The notes: generated by a model not told the origin, from the letters alone. A stretch of 64,000 nucleotides of DNA from Strigamia acuminata (GCA_949358305.1 OX442318.1:482501-546500); one strand, 5' to 3'; shown: positions 34,818 through 45,624, counted from the stretch's first letter. Program-made: numbers and translations.

Positions 34818-35608
34818 TTAATTTTGTGGCTTGGTTGCATAAAAGGGGGCTTTCTTACAATGCTATTGTTACGTGTTTGGCTGCTAATGTAGCAGGGGAG
34901 AGTTTTTCGGCTGAAATTCGTCAAGATTTGCAGGTTAAGAGAGTTCTGCGTGGGGTTTTTCAGGTGAATCCGGCTTTGCCCAAATATACACATATTTGGG
35001 ATGTGAAGCCGGTACTAAATCTTTTGAGATCTTTTTGGCCACATAGTTCTATTGGGTGGCCACTTTTGCAGAAAAAAGTACTGATTTTGTTGGCGTTAAC
35101 TACAGCTAGCAGGATGGCTACGTTGGCATCTTTAAAACTGACTGATTTTAGAATAAATAATGAGGAAATGGTTTGTCAGCCTTCGGCTGCCCAAAAAACA
35201 ACAAAGCCAGGACGACATTCTCTACTTGTGATTAAACGCTTTGAAGACGATGGGAAGATTTGTCCTTGGTTGGCGGTCAACGATTTTTTGACTCAATCTG
35301 AGTCTTTGCGAGTAGGTGATAAATTTTTTATAGCGCAAACATTGCCGCATAAGGCGGTAACGGTTGACACGCTGCGACGCTGGGCTAAGGGAATTTTAAA
35401 ACAAGCTGGAGTGGATGTCACTGTGTTTGGGGCCCATTCGGTAAGATCTGCAGCTACGAGTGCTGTTGTTGAACGGGTTCCAATCCAAGATATTTTAAAA
35501 GCGGCTGGTTGGGCAAATGAAGCCACATTTGCTAAGTTTTATTGTCGTCCAGTTGTTAATCCAACTGCATTTCAAGCTGCGGTGTTGTCTTATGCTGATG
35601 ATGTTTAA
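34502..35608 (+). CDS. DIRS tyrosine recombinase
   Basis: An open frame of 368 codons overlapping the methyltransferase end by about 315 nt in another register. No early ATG is present, so translation probably needs frameshift or splicing, as in other DIRS elements. The N-terminal domain includes RSWRPSTIKSYAPGIEKWKS and VVNFVAWLHKRGLSYN. The catalytic domain has LALTTASRMATLASLKL (first Arg), FGAHSVRSAATSAVV (His-x-x-Arg) and AAGWANEATFAKFYCRPV (Trp and nucleophile Tyr). The recombinase is expected to insert a circular DNA intermediate without target duplication. The frame is intact, so the element may be recently active. Confidence 0.92.
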   Translation: MDRTRLVSGDVAINGEDSSGFSSEACDSVRIGFVKEAQIRKESTSDWIGSVREGLEARGFSTDAADLFTRSWRPSTIKSYAPGIEKWKSFCCEQSLVEAPTVVDVVNFVAWLHKRGLSYNAIVTCLAANVAGESFSAEIRQDLQVKRVLRGVFQVNPALPKYTHIWDVKPVLNLLRSFWPHSSIGWPLLQKKVLILLALTTASRMATLASLKLTDFRINNEEMVCQPSAAQKTTKPGRHSLLVIKRFEDDGKICPWLAVNDFLTQSESLRVGDKFFIAQTLPHKAVTVDTLRRWAKGILKQAGVDVTVFGAHSVRSAATSAVVERVPIQDILKAAGWANEATFAKFYCRPVVNPTAFQAAVLSYADDV

Positions 35609-35996
35609 TGAAAATAAAATTGTTGAGAACAAGAATTTATTTGTTGAGTTTATTTGGAACTTCTGTGAACCTGCTCTGAAGTCTCCTGGGATTCCGTAGA
35701 ACGGGAGGTAGAATGTAAACTCAGCTGAGTGAAGCGAAGTTTACGTAGCGAATGATAGCTGCGTATCATTCTACCGACAGTTCGTAGGAATCACAGGACC
35801 CACCCTACTTCCACCCGTTTATTGTTGTTTTAACTGATTTTTTAGGTTCACACAAGTTCCTCTCTGAATACTGAACGGCTCCAGCGGGTGCGCCCTCTCC
35901 TGTGATTCCTACGAACTGTCGGTAGAATGATACGCAGCTATCATTCGCTACGTAAACTTCGCTTCACTCAGCTGAGTTTACATTCCACGCGACAAC

Positions 35997-38900
35997 ATGA
36001 CGGGTGTAAGCAAGACAAAGGCGGATGGCACAACGGAGAGTAAGCAAAGCGAATATTACCAACCGATAATTGGAAATTTTTAAATTAATTTTCTATTATA
36101 GCGCTAGACGTTTGTGCGTTTTGTCTGACCCGGATTGAGGACGAATTAAATCTGGGGAAATTCTATACGAAGGGCAACATTAACGTTCATTATTTCTGTA
36201 TGGTAAACATTGGTTGATCATGATAATTTAAGCACGCATAAATTAATTGGCATTGTTTGGCAGTTGTTGTCGAGCGGTTTGTTACAAAATGGCGGAGACG
36301 ACGAAGGAATTTTTGGCTTTTTGTTGAAGGACATAGAGCGCGAGATTCGACGAGGACAGAAATTGGTAAAATGATTAAAAACGGGAAAATTGAAATATAA
36401 TTAATGTTCGTTATATATTTTTTTATTTGTTTTAGAGATGCAGCTATTGCAAGCAGCACGGTGCTACGATTGGCTGCGCGGAAAAAAGCTGTACGAAGAA
36501 ATTCCATCTTCCATGCGGCCTTGCTCAAAGAAGTTTACATCGGTTTACTGATTCTCATCAGTAGGTTTTTTTGCCTTTTTAGCCTTCAAACTAAGAAATT
36601 AAGAAGTTGTTATGTTAAAAATGTATTTTAAAGCAAGGAAAAATCTTTTTCTAGCATCGTAATGCATTGCGTCAAAGAAATTGTTTTTTTTTTGTGTAAA
36701 AATGCATTTCTAAAAAGAATTGGCTGTCTGTTAGAAAATTGCATTTTCTCACATAAAAATGCAAAAAAAGGTGCCAGTAAGTATAGTATAATCAGTTCTT
36801 TTGAAATATTTTTTTCCCCTTCATCTGGAATCAAACCAATTTTTTTATAAATGTATTATGGCATCAAAATTTGTATAAAAATATTAGATTTTTAATTTTT
36901 GTAGAAAAAATAATTTTGGCAGTAATTTTACAAAAAAAAATGGGAGTGACAAGTATAGAATGTCATCCAAACCATTACAGATCTACCACCATTCTGCCTA
37001 CTGAGAAAACTTCTTTTCTCTCCTTAAATTTTGCTAATGATTATTACACTAACCATCCAGACCATACCTAACCAAGTGCATATTATCTGAAAAAAACCAC
37101 TCAGTTTCATGATTAGGTTCAGGGCAAGCATAGCACTTCAATCTATGGGCTTCGATTAACCACAGTTGTACAGCCATTTTTTGATTACAAAGATGATCAT
37201 AATTGTTTAGTTTCCTTTGAATTGTTTGCTTATTAGACACAATTACATCTACATTTGAGCAAATTTCATTTGCAGACAACAGCGGGGTCAGTGCCAGGCA
37301 CAAAATATTCTCTCGCTGCGTGGTCACTTTTGGTCCTCTCCGGCTTGCTTCCACATTTCATTTTTATCTTTGGGTTAGGACTTGATATAATTGATTAATT
37401 TCTTACTAATCTTCTATCAATTTGTTGTTTGGAGAGCCCCAGTGCCTTTAATTGTCATATTTCAGCGATTTTTGCAATGGTTACAACTTTTGCACGAAAT
37501 AAAAAAATCGCGAGTTATACAATTCAAAAATGGCAGAAAATTGATGTCATAATCACTGATTAACCAATCAGACAAAGGCATGTTGCGTGATGTTTATTTT
37601 ATCCATTTTTTGCATAAAACCTGAAATATTCTATACTTATGTCCATTTTTATGTAAAATCACTGCCAAATTTATTTTTCTAGAAAAATTAAAAACCTGCT
37701 AATTTTAAACAAACTTTAATGACAATACACATTTATTAAAAAATTGGTTTGATTCCAGATTAAGTCTATACTTCTGGCACACACCGAAAAGAAGTAACTT
37801 GTTTCATATATTTTGTGTTGTAATAATTTTAGCAAGCCCATTATTAATTTGTTTGTTTAATTCAAGTTCCTACTGCGAAAAACACAAACCTGTTCAAAGA
37901 AAAACAGCCTGGGACCAACGGATCTTCCTCACGGCCAATAACAACGTGTGTGCCATCTGTTTATTATCCATTGAAAAATTATGTACACACACAACCCTTC
38001 GCGCTCCCTGCTGTAAAAATGCTTGGTTTCATCGCCAATGTCTTCAAATGCAAGCCGTCAACGCCGGCTACTTCTTCCGGTGTCCTTTATGCAACAACAA
38101 CAAAGAATTCAAAGTGGAAATGCTCAATTATGGAATTTACGTCCCTGAACAGTAAAAGATATTTTTTTTTTAATTAAATATTTAAAGGAGAATGGTGCCA
38201 CTGTTTTCCTATGCATTTGCATGTTAATCGTATTTCTAGGTTTTCTTGCCTTCAAATTGGTTTTTATATTACCACAGCCGCAATAGGAGAAGGTTGACCT
38301 GTCAAATAAGTAGGAAATATAGAAATCAAACGGGGAGGGAAAAAAATCATGAAATTTTTATATTTTGTGTTCTATTCTCTCCTAGAACAAATTCTGAAAT
38401 AATTTTTTTTTAAATTATGAACGATTAAATTTTAGGAAAACAGTGACACTGTCTGTGTCAAGAGTGGCGTGAACTTAACAATTTTCATATTTTATTCTTT
38501 TTTTAATTTATTTTTGTTGCAATTCCAGGGATGCCTCGTGGGAAAAGGAGCAGGGTGCCTTCCAAGACTTGTTGTATAGACACAACAAATGTGATGTCCA
38601 GTGCTCATGTCCCAATGGGAGCGAATTTAACGAAGATGGAAGGTTGAATTTTAGATACAATTATTTCTTTTTATGTTTCAAGATTTTAAGTTTTAAGTAT
38701 TTCTTTTCATAGTCTGTGGGAAATTATTTTGTGCAAATCATGCGGGTCGCAAGGTTGCCACGTTACGTGCGGGAAAATCGACTGGATTAAACGCGATTGG
38801 GAGTGCAAGAATTGTCTGGATGTTCGAAGACCAGGTGATTTAATTCGTCATATTGACGTAGATTGTGCAGGACTGCGTCGTTTTAACATCAGTTGGTGCA

Positions 38901-40701
38901 TAAAATTGCACAACAACACTAGAATTGATGTAAAAAATTGTGAAATTCGTTTTACTTACTCCATAAATGCGGCGTATTGCGCTATATTTTCGTTACCGCT
39001 AACTGATTGCATGGATTTAACATTAGTTACACGGTAATAATGAGTTTTATCACAAAGTTTATGTTAATTATGACGAATTACATGTTAATTTACAAGGAAA
39101 ACGTGTTAAGTCCATGTAAGTTTACCATAATTGCAATTCACGTTAGTTACGGCATAACATGTTATCACAAAATTTATGTTAATTATGACGAATTATGTGT
39201 TAATTTGTGTTAATGTACAGCAAAAATCAAGAAAAATGAGTTAATTGATCTAACTTATCCAAATCACGTTACAAATATTATTAATTACATAGGATTTAAG
39301 TTAAGTTATTTATGACTGATTGTTTCATTTTTTTTACACTGCTTACGACGTAATTACTACGAAATTAATTAATTTAACCCCAAATATCGCTTCATGTGCT
39401 TGTAAATCTAAAAATTAATATTTATTTATTTATTTAGTTGTGATGCAGGAAAAAGCGAAGGAAATAGTAGCAACAGCTGGTGTGGAGCGACCAATGGACC
39501 CCTTCGTGAAGATTAAATTGAAGAGAACAGATTGTTTTAGTAGCGATGACTCGAACAGCGACAGCGACATTGAATTCATAACTATCGATGATAATAATAG
39601 TGCACCAATGCTGCCTAACAAATGCGGATCATCGAATACGAAACAAAAACAGATTTTGCAGTCGCCGCAAATGAAACAGAAGCAGTGCAAAGACAAAATG
39701 GCGGAGACGACAAAGAATTGGCTGGATGTTCAAAGACCAGGTGATTTAAGTCGTCACATTGCCGTAGGTTGTGAAGAACTGTCGTTTTTACATCAGTTGG
39801 TGCATAAATTGCACAATAACACTAGAATTGATATAAAAATTTTATAATTTGTCTTATTTACTCCATAAATGCAACGTATTGCGCTATATTTTCGTTACTG
39901 ATGACTGATTGCATGATTTTAACATTAGTTACATATAATAACGAGTATTATCACAAAATTTGTTAATTATGACGAATTGTGTTAATTTGCCTTAATTTAC
40001 AAGAAAAATGAGTTAAATGATCTTATTCATCCAAGTTACGTTACAAATATGATTAATCACATAGGATTTAAGTTAATTTGTAAGGTAATTACGACATAAT
40101 TACTACCAAATTAATTAATTTAACCCCAAATATCACTTGATGTGCTTATAAATCAAAAAAATAATATTTATTTATTTATTCAGTGGTGATGCAGGAAAAA
40201 CTGAAAGAAATGGTCACAACAGCTGGTGTGAAGCGAAAGCGACCGATGAGCACCTTCGTGACGGTGAAATGGAAGAGAACAGATTGTTTTAGCGATGACT
40301 CGGACAGCGACAGCGACATTGAATTCATAACTCCCGATGATTACAATAGTCCACCAATGCTGCCATCGAAAACGAAACAAAAACAGATTTTGCAGTTGCC
40401 GAAACTGAAGCTGAAGCAGTGCGAAGACAAAATGGCGGAGACGACAAAGAAACTTTTTACGATCAACGAGGCGAAATTCGTGTACGATAAACACGCGCGG
40501 ACATCCGAGCCGTTCCGACTTCCACCGCAGATCGAGGTGGTGAAATCGTACGAGAACATGGTGCCGAATTCTGCGAAAAATATTCATGAGTTTGGGAAGA
40601 GTTGGAGCAGTGTCGACAGCGGTGGCAACAGGAGATTCGAGGTGCCCTCGAACCGTTTGCATTACAGCGCGAATTGTTTGTATAACACTTTCAAAATTTA
40701 A
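35997..40701 (+). CDS. pie: PHF7/G2E3-family (pineapple-eye-like) PHD-finger protein, 9 exons
   Basis: Nuclear protein with extended PHD fingers; the family includes fly pineapple eye and vertebrate PHF7/G2E3 (E3 ligase-like). Exons are 35997-36039, 36102-36202, 36264-36365, 36436-36560, 37867-38151, 38529-38642, 38713-38834, 39438-39740 and 40184-40701. Zinc motifs are VCAFCLTRIEDELNLGKFY, CSYCKQHGATIGCAEKSC with KKFHLPCG, then SYCEKHKP, VCAICLLSIE with CCKNAWFHRQCLQ and FRCPLCNNN, and a final CKSCGSQGCHVTCGKIDW with WECKNCL. There is no HECT domain, so it is closer to PHF7/pie than to G2E3. Exon 8 is a tandem-duplicated, phase-1-to-phase-1 copy of the start of exon 9, so the protein has two acidic SDSDIEFIT segments. 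Intron 4 holds a Tc1-like element. A DIRS element ends 12 bp before the start codon. Confidence 0.87.
36771..37780 (-). mobile_element. Degenerate Tc1/mariner-like transposon in the PHD-gene intron 4
   Basis: Diverged inverted repeats of about 190 bp bound a 1.0 kb element. Left: GTGCCAGTAAGTATAG, TCTGGAATCAAACCAATTTT, TTTTTAATTTTTGTAGAAAA. Right: the reverse complement of these, ending CTATACTTCTGGCAC. AAGTATAG motifs occur both at the tip and about 170 bp inside each arm, an IR/DR-like arrangement. The interior on the minus strand holds a broken transposase (see the next entry). The element is old and inactive. Confidence 0.8.
37049..37500 (-). pseudogene. Tc1-like transposase remnant
   Basis: Pieces of an HTH-containing transposase can be read in shifting frames on the minus strand: LKALGLSKQQIDRRL, then a KPERTK/GPKVTTQREN-like linker (the GRPRKTT-type motif), LCLALTPLLSANEI, and WFFSDNMH, which recalls the W.FSDE motif. 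Several stops and frameshifts interrupt it, so it cannot encode a working enzyme. Confidence 0.6.
38811..40260 (+). repeat. Tandem genomic duplication creating an extra exon in the PHD gene
   Basis: The segment starting at CTGGATGTTCGAAGACCAGG (about 38815) and running through the intron into exon 8 is repeated from CTGGATGTTCAAAGACCAGG (about 39721) into exon 9. Intron text (GATTTAAGTTAA, CGTATTGCGCTATATTTTCG, CATGTGCTTGTAAATC) and the GTGATGCAGGAAAAA exon start recur in both copies. The second intron copy is shorter by about 150 bp. Confidence 0.88.
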
Positions 40702-41055
40702 ATCAAATCACTGTTATCAATTATCGTACCCATGTTTTATTCCTTGAATATAGCAATTAGGGCTGAACACAGGATTAGTGACTTTATTCAACACATGCGG
40801 GTTGGTAGTGCAAGTACTGACAAGCGAGAGACAGTCTGTTAATTTTGGGATCTTTCGCTTGGACATACTCACCACTAACCATCAAATCTAAAAAACAAAT
40901 CAAAAAACACACAAAAAAACGAATGAATGAATTAATAAATACCTGCAATACTCGACATCTCATCGTAATGGTTGGAATCTTCTGACTCGTTGTCAAATCA
41001 TTTATCATTTGAGTCCTATTCTTCTTTTGGACTGTACACATCGCTTTTGTTTATT

Positions 41056-41473
41056 TCCTTTGGAATTATTTCCTTTGGAATTATTTCCTTTGGAATTATT
41101 TCCTTTGGAATTATTTCCTTTGGAATTATTTCCTTTGGAATTATTTCCTTTGGAATTATTTCCTTTGGAATTATTTCCTTTGGAATTATTTCCTTTGGAA
41201 TTATTTCCTTTGGAATTATTTCCTTTGGAATTATTTCCTTTGGAATTATTTCCTTTGGAATTATTTCCTTTGGAATTATTTCCTTTGGAATTATTTCCTT
41301 TGGAATTATTTCCTTTGGAATTATTTCCTTTGGAATTATTTCCTTTGGAATTATTTCCTTTGGAATTATTTCCTTTGGAATTATTTCCTTTGGAATTATT
41401 TCCTTTGGAATTATTTCCTTTGGAATTATTTCCTTTGGAATTATTTCCTTTGGAATTATTTCCTTTGGAATTG
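41056..41473. repeat. 15-bp minisatellite (TCCTTTGGAATTATT)n, about 28 copies
   Basis: The array is nearly perfect over about 418 bp. Because the unit is a multiple of three, two plus-strand frames stay open through it, giving SFGII and LFPLE pentapeptides. Sequence homogeneity implies recent expansion. Confidence 0.97.
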
Positions 41474-41490
41474 TTATTTTTTTGGGTTAT

Positions 41491-41668
41491 GTATTTGAGA
41501 ATTTACGTGTTTGAGAATTTACGTGTTTGAGAATTTACGTGTTTGAGAATTTACGTATTTGAGAATTTATGTATTTGAGAATTTACGTATTTGAGAATTT
41601 ATGTATTTGAGAATTTACGTATTTGAGAATTTACGTATTTGAGAATTTATGTATTTGAGAATTTATGT
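41491..41668. repeat. 16-bp minisatellite (GTRTTTGAGAATTTAY)n, about 11 copies
   Basis: Directly after the 15-bp array come copies of GAGAATTTACGTGTTT that grade into GAGAATTTACGTATTT and GAGAATTTATGTATTT. Variants are clustered by position, as expected from stepwise expansion. Confidence 0.93.
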
Positions 41669-42109
41669 AAAAAGAAATAAAAAATTGAATGTAGCATTAA
41701 TTGGAATAAAAATGGCTAAATAATGGAAAATTTTATTTGAGTGTGTAATTTGGTCAACATTTGTACGATCTTTCGATATACAACATAATTAAATTTGATT
41801 TGAAATTTCATTTGTTTTCCATTTTTCCGACAAAATGAAATAAATCTGTTCAATTGTATAGATTTTTTTTTAAATTTAAATTTTGCTGCGATGTAGTATT
41901 CATGCACAACAATTTGCATGTCCAATCAAATGAAAGGATTGTAAAACAAACTTCCTGCTCCATATTTTAACCTCCGTTGGTTTTTCTACCACTACAACCT
42001 GGTAGTTCGAAACATCTCTCACCAGACGGTCCCAGGTTTTGAGAAAATATGACGCGATCCAGTTTCTCTATTATGTATTTGCAACCCCGTTTTCTACACC
42101 AATAAAGCA

Positions 42110-42522
42110 ATGGGAAATTGGCAATTGGAAGTTGTGAAGGTATTTTATTAAATCTCTGAAACCTAAGATAAAAAATAATCGTTTCGAACATTTCCCGAAA
42201 AATTAGATGGCGGTGTACATGGCCTTTCCTGTCGGCCTATTCTACTATTTCAACCAACCTGCATATTTCGAGGAATGGATGGTCAAAACAAGAGTAAATA
42301 AATAAATAAAATAAAATAAAATGAATTAAAATAAAACGAGAAAAAGCCATAAATCACAAATTTCTCTTTCAGAGAGAACTCTATCCCCCGGAAGACGATA
42401 AAAATGTAAACATCGAGCGTTTAACACTTAACAACATTTATTAATTTAATTTAATTTAATTTCAGAAGCGAATGCTTCGCGAAATGATCAAAGAACATAA
42501 CAAACGTCAACAAACGGAATAA
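42110..42522 (+). CDS. PET100: Cytochrome c oxidase assembly protein PET100, 4 exons
   Basis: Small inner-mitochondrial-membrane chaperone needed for complex IV assembly. Exons are 42110-42139 (MGNWQLEVVK), 42207-42293 (MAVYMAFPVGLFYYFNQPAY to KTR), 42373-42405 (RELYPPEDDKN) and 42466-42522 (KRMLREMIKEHNKRQQTE), giving 68 residues. Human PET100 has the same plan: a short first exon MGVKLEIFR, a transmembrane segment with FPVAMFW.SNQ, and RELWPPE. The reading frame is continuous across all three introns (phase 0). It is convergent with MYSM1. The gene is too small to show as a long open frame but its splice sites are clear. Confidence 0.92.
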
Positions 42523-42590
42523 TCAAACAACTTTAATGTCAAAAATAGAAATAATAACATTAAGCAACATTTTTTGTTAATTTTTCTACA

Positions 42591-44950
42591 TTACTTCTTC
42601 ATTTCAAGTAACGAACTTTCAATCTGTCGAGAAATGTCCGCCATCTTAGCGGACTCAACGCCCACGTTATTCATGTGTTGTTTAACGCTTTGTAAAATCT
42701 ATAATGTACAAACGAATAAATCCTATTTATGTTAACAAAATTAATCGAATTATCACCTTCTCCAAGTAAGTGAGCTGTGGTTGGCCGGAATACTGAGCGT
42801 TCAAGTCGATGGACGACGAACTCTTGTTGATGTCCTTCGCAACTTTGTCCAAATCGTTCAAACACGATTTTAGTTCAAACGCGTTTTCTTGCAAGTTCAA
42901 AACGAGTTGGAACGGTTTCCGGTACGAGCCAAAAATGGTCTCTTCGCCCACCAGCATGCAGCGCAACTTGGAAACCAACGTGTTGGCGCAGTAAGGACTC
43001 AAAATGAGAGCCACGAACGGAAATCCGCGCTGACCGAACCAATCTTGATACTTGGCTTGCGTTTCAAGGTCTCGAACGGACGGATTGGGCGAAAACGTCG
43101 GATGCGAATGGTACCAACCGACCACCGATAAACCTCTCTCTTCAATCGACACGCTCGCTTCCGTTTGCGAAACTAAAATAGAAATTCTCACTAAATGCGT
43201 CCAATTTTAGCTCATATTTTGCAACTAACCAGGATCCATTTCGCACTGTACACCAGTACTTTCACTTAAACACGGTTCCGCCACTCGTAATTCCACCGAA
43301 CGTTTCTCAAAGTCGTAGCGACCGCCCAGAAGGCCGATCACCTCGGCGTGAGACAAATGAGCGTGCAAATCCATCACGATTAGCGCGGACAAGTCCAAAT
43401 GAATATCGAACGGTTGCTGTAAAATGCAATAAAAAAAATCATCAACATTTTAAAACACATCGCGATCCGATTTCCAATTTCCAGACAACCTTGTCGACGT
43501 ATCTTGAGCACGAAATCAATTTAAACGGGTTCACATTCCGCGCTATTTTATTCTTTTTCTCTTCGTTCGAGTCGGCAACGATCATTTCCCCTTCCGGCGT
43601 GTGTTTTATCGTGTAATTTGATCCGATACTTCGACGATCTAAAACAGAAAAACACATTAAATCAAATAAAAAAAACTTTTCCCGTCGTTTTACCTGGAAA
43701 CATCCTTCGTTTCCTCAATCTCGAGCTCTGTTTCAAATGACAGTCGCCATTCTGCGCAACTTTCGGAGTTTTCCGCCGAAACGGTTTAACTTCCGTCGAC
43801 GGATTCCGCTTGTAACAAGCTTGTTCTGCGAAACAAAACGAAATTAAGCTAATAAACCCCGAAAATGCAATATTTTCAGCTGAAAAATGCATTTAGCATC
43901 GATTTTCTGCATCGTTTTCGCCTACCACATCCGAAATTAATAGCTCCGCACACTTCCAAGTATTCGTGAATTCGCCCGATGCAATTCACGTCCCCGCAAT
44001 TCTTCAATCCCAAACGAACGGCCGTTTTGTTCAGATAATTCGGCTTCGTTTTATCCCACATGTCCAGAATATGGTTGCGAATTTTCACGTATCGATCCGG
44101 CGTTTTCGGCAACTTCCCTTCGAAATACTCGCGGTGATACCGTTTCTCCTCTTCAGAAATACTTTTCTGATCGATCAAAACTTCTCGTTGAGGCACGGCG
44201 ATCGTCATCGTCAACAAACTCTCGTTTCCAGTTAAACTGTTTTCCTCTTCTTCCAGCGTCGCAACGCTCTCCGACGACGCATTATCGCTGCAGATGTCCA
44301 CAAACTCCTCCTTAACCTCATCCTTCAGGTAATCATTTGAGGAATCGTCGTTCGGTTCATTCTCGACACATTTCTCATCGGCAACGTCGTCAACATTAAT
44401 GTCGTCAACATCACCGTCGTCAACAACGTCGTTCGGCGTCAATTTAATCACTTCCATCGCTTGCATAGGATTTAATTCACGTTGTTTCTTCACGTTTTGC
44501 TTCCTAGCAAAAGCACGCACCTGTAGAACGCTTCTTGTGCCAATGAATCGCGCTATTTTCGTCCATTTTCGGCCGTAGAGCGCCTGAAATGTCAACAAAC
44601 GAGTGAATAAACGCATTTTTTTCGCTTTAATTGTCTGGCTACCAGTCCATCGTTGAAGAGCTGTTTCTCCTTGATGGACCACGAGTGTTTTTTGGTGGTC
44701 GTGGGCGAACTGGAGGTGTTGTCGCTGTCTTGTTTGTCGTCGCTGCGCGACGATGCCCACTCACGTGCGAGCCAAGCGTCTTCGAAATTCGACAACAACA
44801 TCGAGTGACTTGTGATGAGCATCGAATTGTTGTCGCCGATTGTCCTAAAATTCACAATTTTACATGAAATCATTCACGGATGTTGCCATTCACTTACTCT
44901 TCGCAACAAACCATGTCCATGTCGCCCACATAATCGACCTGAATCGCCAT
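42591..44950 (-). CDS. MYSM1: MYSM1, histone H2A deubiquitinase (SANT, SWIRM, JAMM/MPN)
   Basis: JAMM metalloprotease that removes ubiquitin from H2A in chromatin. The start (44950) gives [23 protein letters not shown] domain follows across two exons ([40 protein letters not shown]), then an acidic linker, then SWIRM ([40 protein letters not shown]). The MPN domain begins [20 protein letters not shown], with [10 protein letters not shown], and the JAMM core [20 protein letters not shown], matching HxH-x7-S-x2-D, so the active site is intact. The C-terminus is helical ([16 protein letters not shown]). The MPN-containing exon (about 43171-42760) is followed by the last exon, 42704-42591. The gene is head to head with POLE4, 158 bp between start codons. 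Confidence 0.93.
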
Positions 44951-45108
44951 TTTTATCATCAAACAAATTACTATTTGAAATTACGATCGTCAGGCAAGTG
45001 GCGACATCTGTTGTTAAAACAACTCGGTGACGGGTACTCGCTGCGTGACTCCGCGTGTTGGGCGGTTGGTTTAACGTGGGGACCCGTGTTGCGCCTATCC
45101 GTTTCAAC

Positions 45109-45472
45109 ATGGACGATGATAGTAGCGATAATGTGGATGATAAAACCGAGGGAACTGCTGAAAAACACGAAAGATCCACACGAATTCCAATCACTAGAGT
45201 TAAAACGATAATGAAAACGGATCCGGATCTGGCTCTAGCGAGTCTAGAAGCCGTTTATCTCGTTACAAAAGCCACAGTGAGTTTTCAGAGACAATTTTGA
45301 GAGAATATAATGAAAATAAAATTCGTTTCAGGAATTATTCGTTGAATTTCTGTCAACGGAAGCGTACACGATAATGTCGCAGAACAAAAAGAAAACATTA
45401 CAAAAGAAAGATGTCGAATTAGCGATAGAACACGTGGACGCGATGACTTTCCTGGAAGGAGCTTTGGACTGA
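45109..45472 (+). CDS. POLE4: DNA polymerase epsilon subunit 4 (histone-fold), 2 exons
   Basis: Histone-fold subunit that dimerises with POLE3 in the polymerase epsilon holoenzyme. Exons are 45109-45276 and 45332-45472 (102 residues). After an acidic N-terminus, the fold reads RIPITRVKTIMKTDPDLALA, SLEAVYLVTKATELFVEFLS, KKKTLQKKDVELAIEHVDAM and TFLEGALD. Human POLE4 has the matching LPLARVKALVKADPDV, KRKTLQRRDL and FLEGTLD. CHRAC-15/16-type paralogues are the alternative, but the terminal FLEGALD favours POLE4. It is intact, shares a promoter gap with MYSM1 and is convergent with DNAJC14. Confidence 0.93.
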
Positions 45473-45624
45473 AATAAATGAAAGAAATTCGAAGAAAAAA
45501 TGAAAGAAAAACTTTCCGTTTGTTTATTCATAATTCATATCGCGATAATAAAATAATAAGAATTAAATTATGTAATAATAAATGTCGAATATTTTTTGTA
45601 GTAAAAGTCAACATGAGCAAAAAA

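Larger units (their letters stand above)
31273..35984 (+). mobile_element. DIRS-type retrotransposon, structurally complete
   Basis: The 4.7 kb element starts ATTCTACCTCCCGTTCTACG (31273) and ends GTTTACATT (35984). The internal complementary region at about 35683-35805 reads as the reverse complement of the left end (CTCCTGGGATTCCGTAGAAC) joined to that of the right end (AAACTCAGCTGAGTGAAGCG). This is the circle-junction template typical of DIRS elements. The termini also share an inverted block around GGCGCACCCGCTGGAGCCGT. The coding order is acidic leader ORF, Gag-like plus RT/RNase H/methyltransferase, then tyrosine recombinase. No LTRs and no integrase are seen. The right end is 12 bp from the start codon of the PHD-finger gene. 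Terminal hairpins (GAATGATA/TATCATTC and GTAAACT/AGTTTAC) are visible. Confidence 0.93.
40702..42109. other. Intergenic region with two minisatellites
   Basis: This region separates the PHD gene from PET100. It is dominated by the 15-bp and 16-bp arrays listed separately. Long open frames across the arrays arise from repeat periodicity and are not treated as genes. The remaining sequence is AT-rich with no recognised exon. Confidence 0.6.

Noticed and set aside
41009-41530. Long repeat proteins (SFGII or LFPLE repeats) as a gene
   Set aside because: The frames exist only because the 15-bp unit is a multiple of three, and no unique flanking coding sequence supports them.
41056-41668. CRISPR array
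   Set aside because: Units are 15-16 bp and contiguous with no spacers, and the genome is eukaryotic.
41967-42191. 74-codon minus-strand open frame before PET100
   Set aside because: It overlaps PET100 exon 1 and intron 1 in antisense and has no protein-like features.
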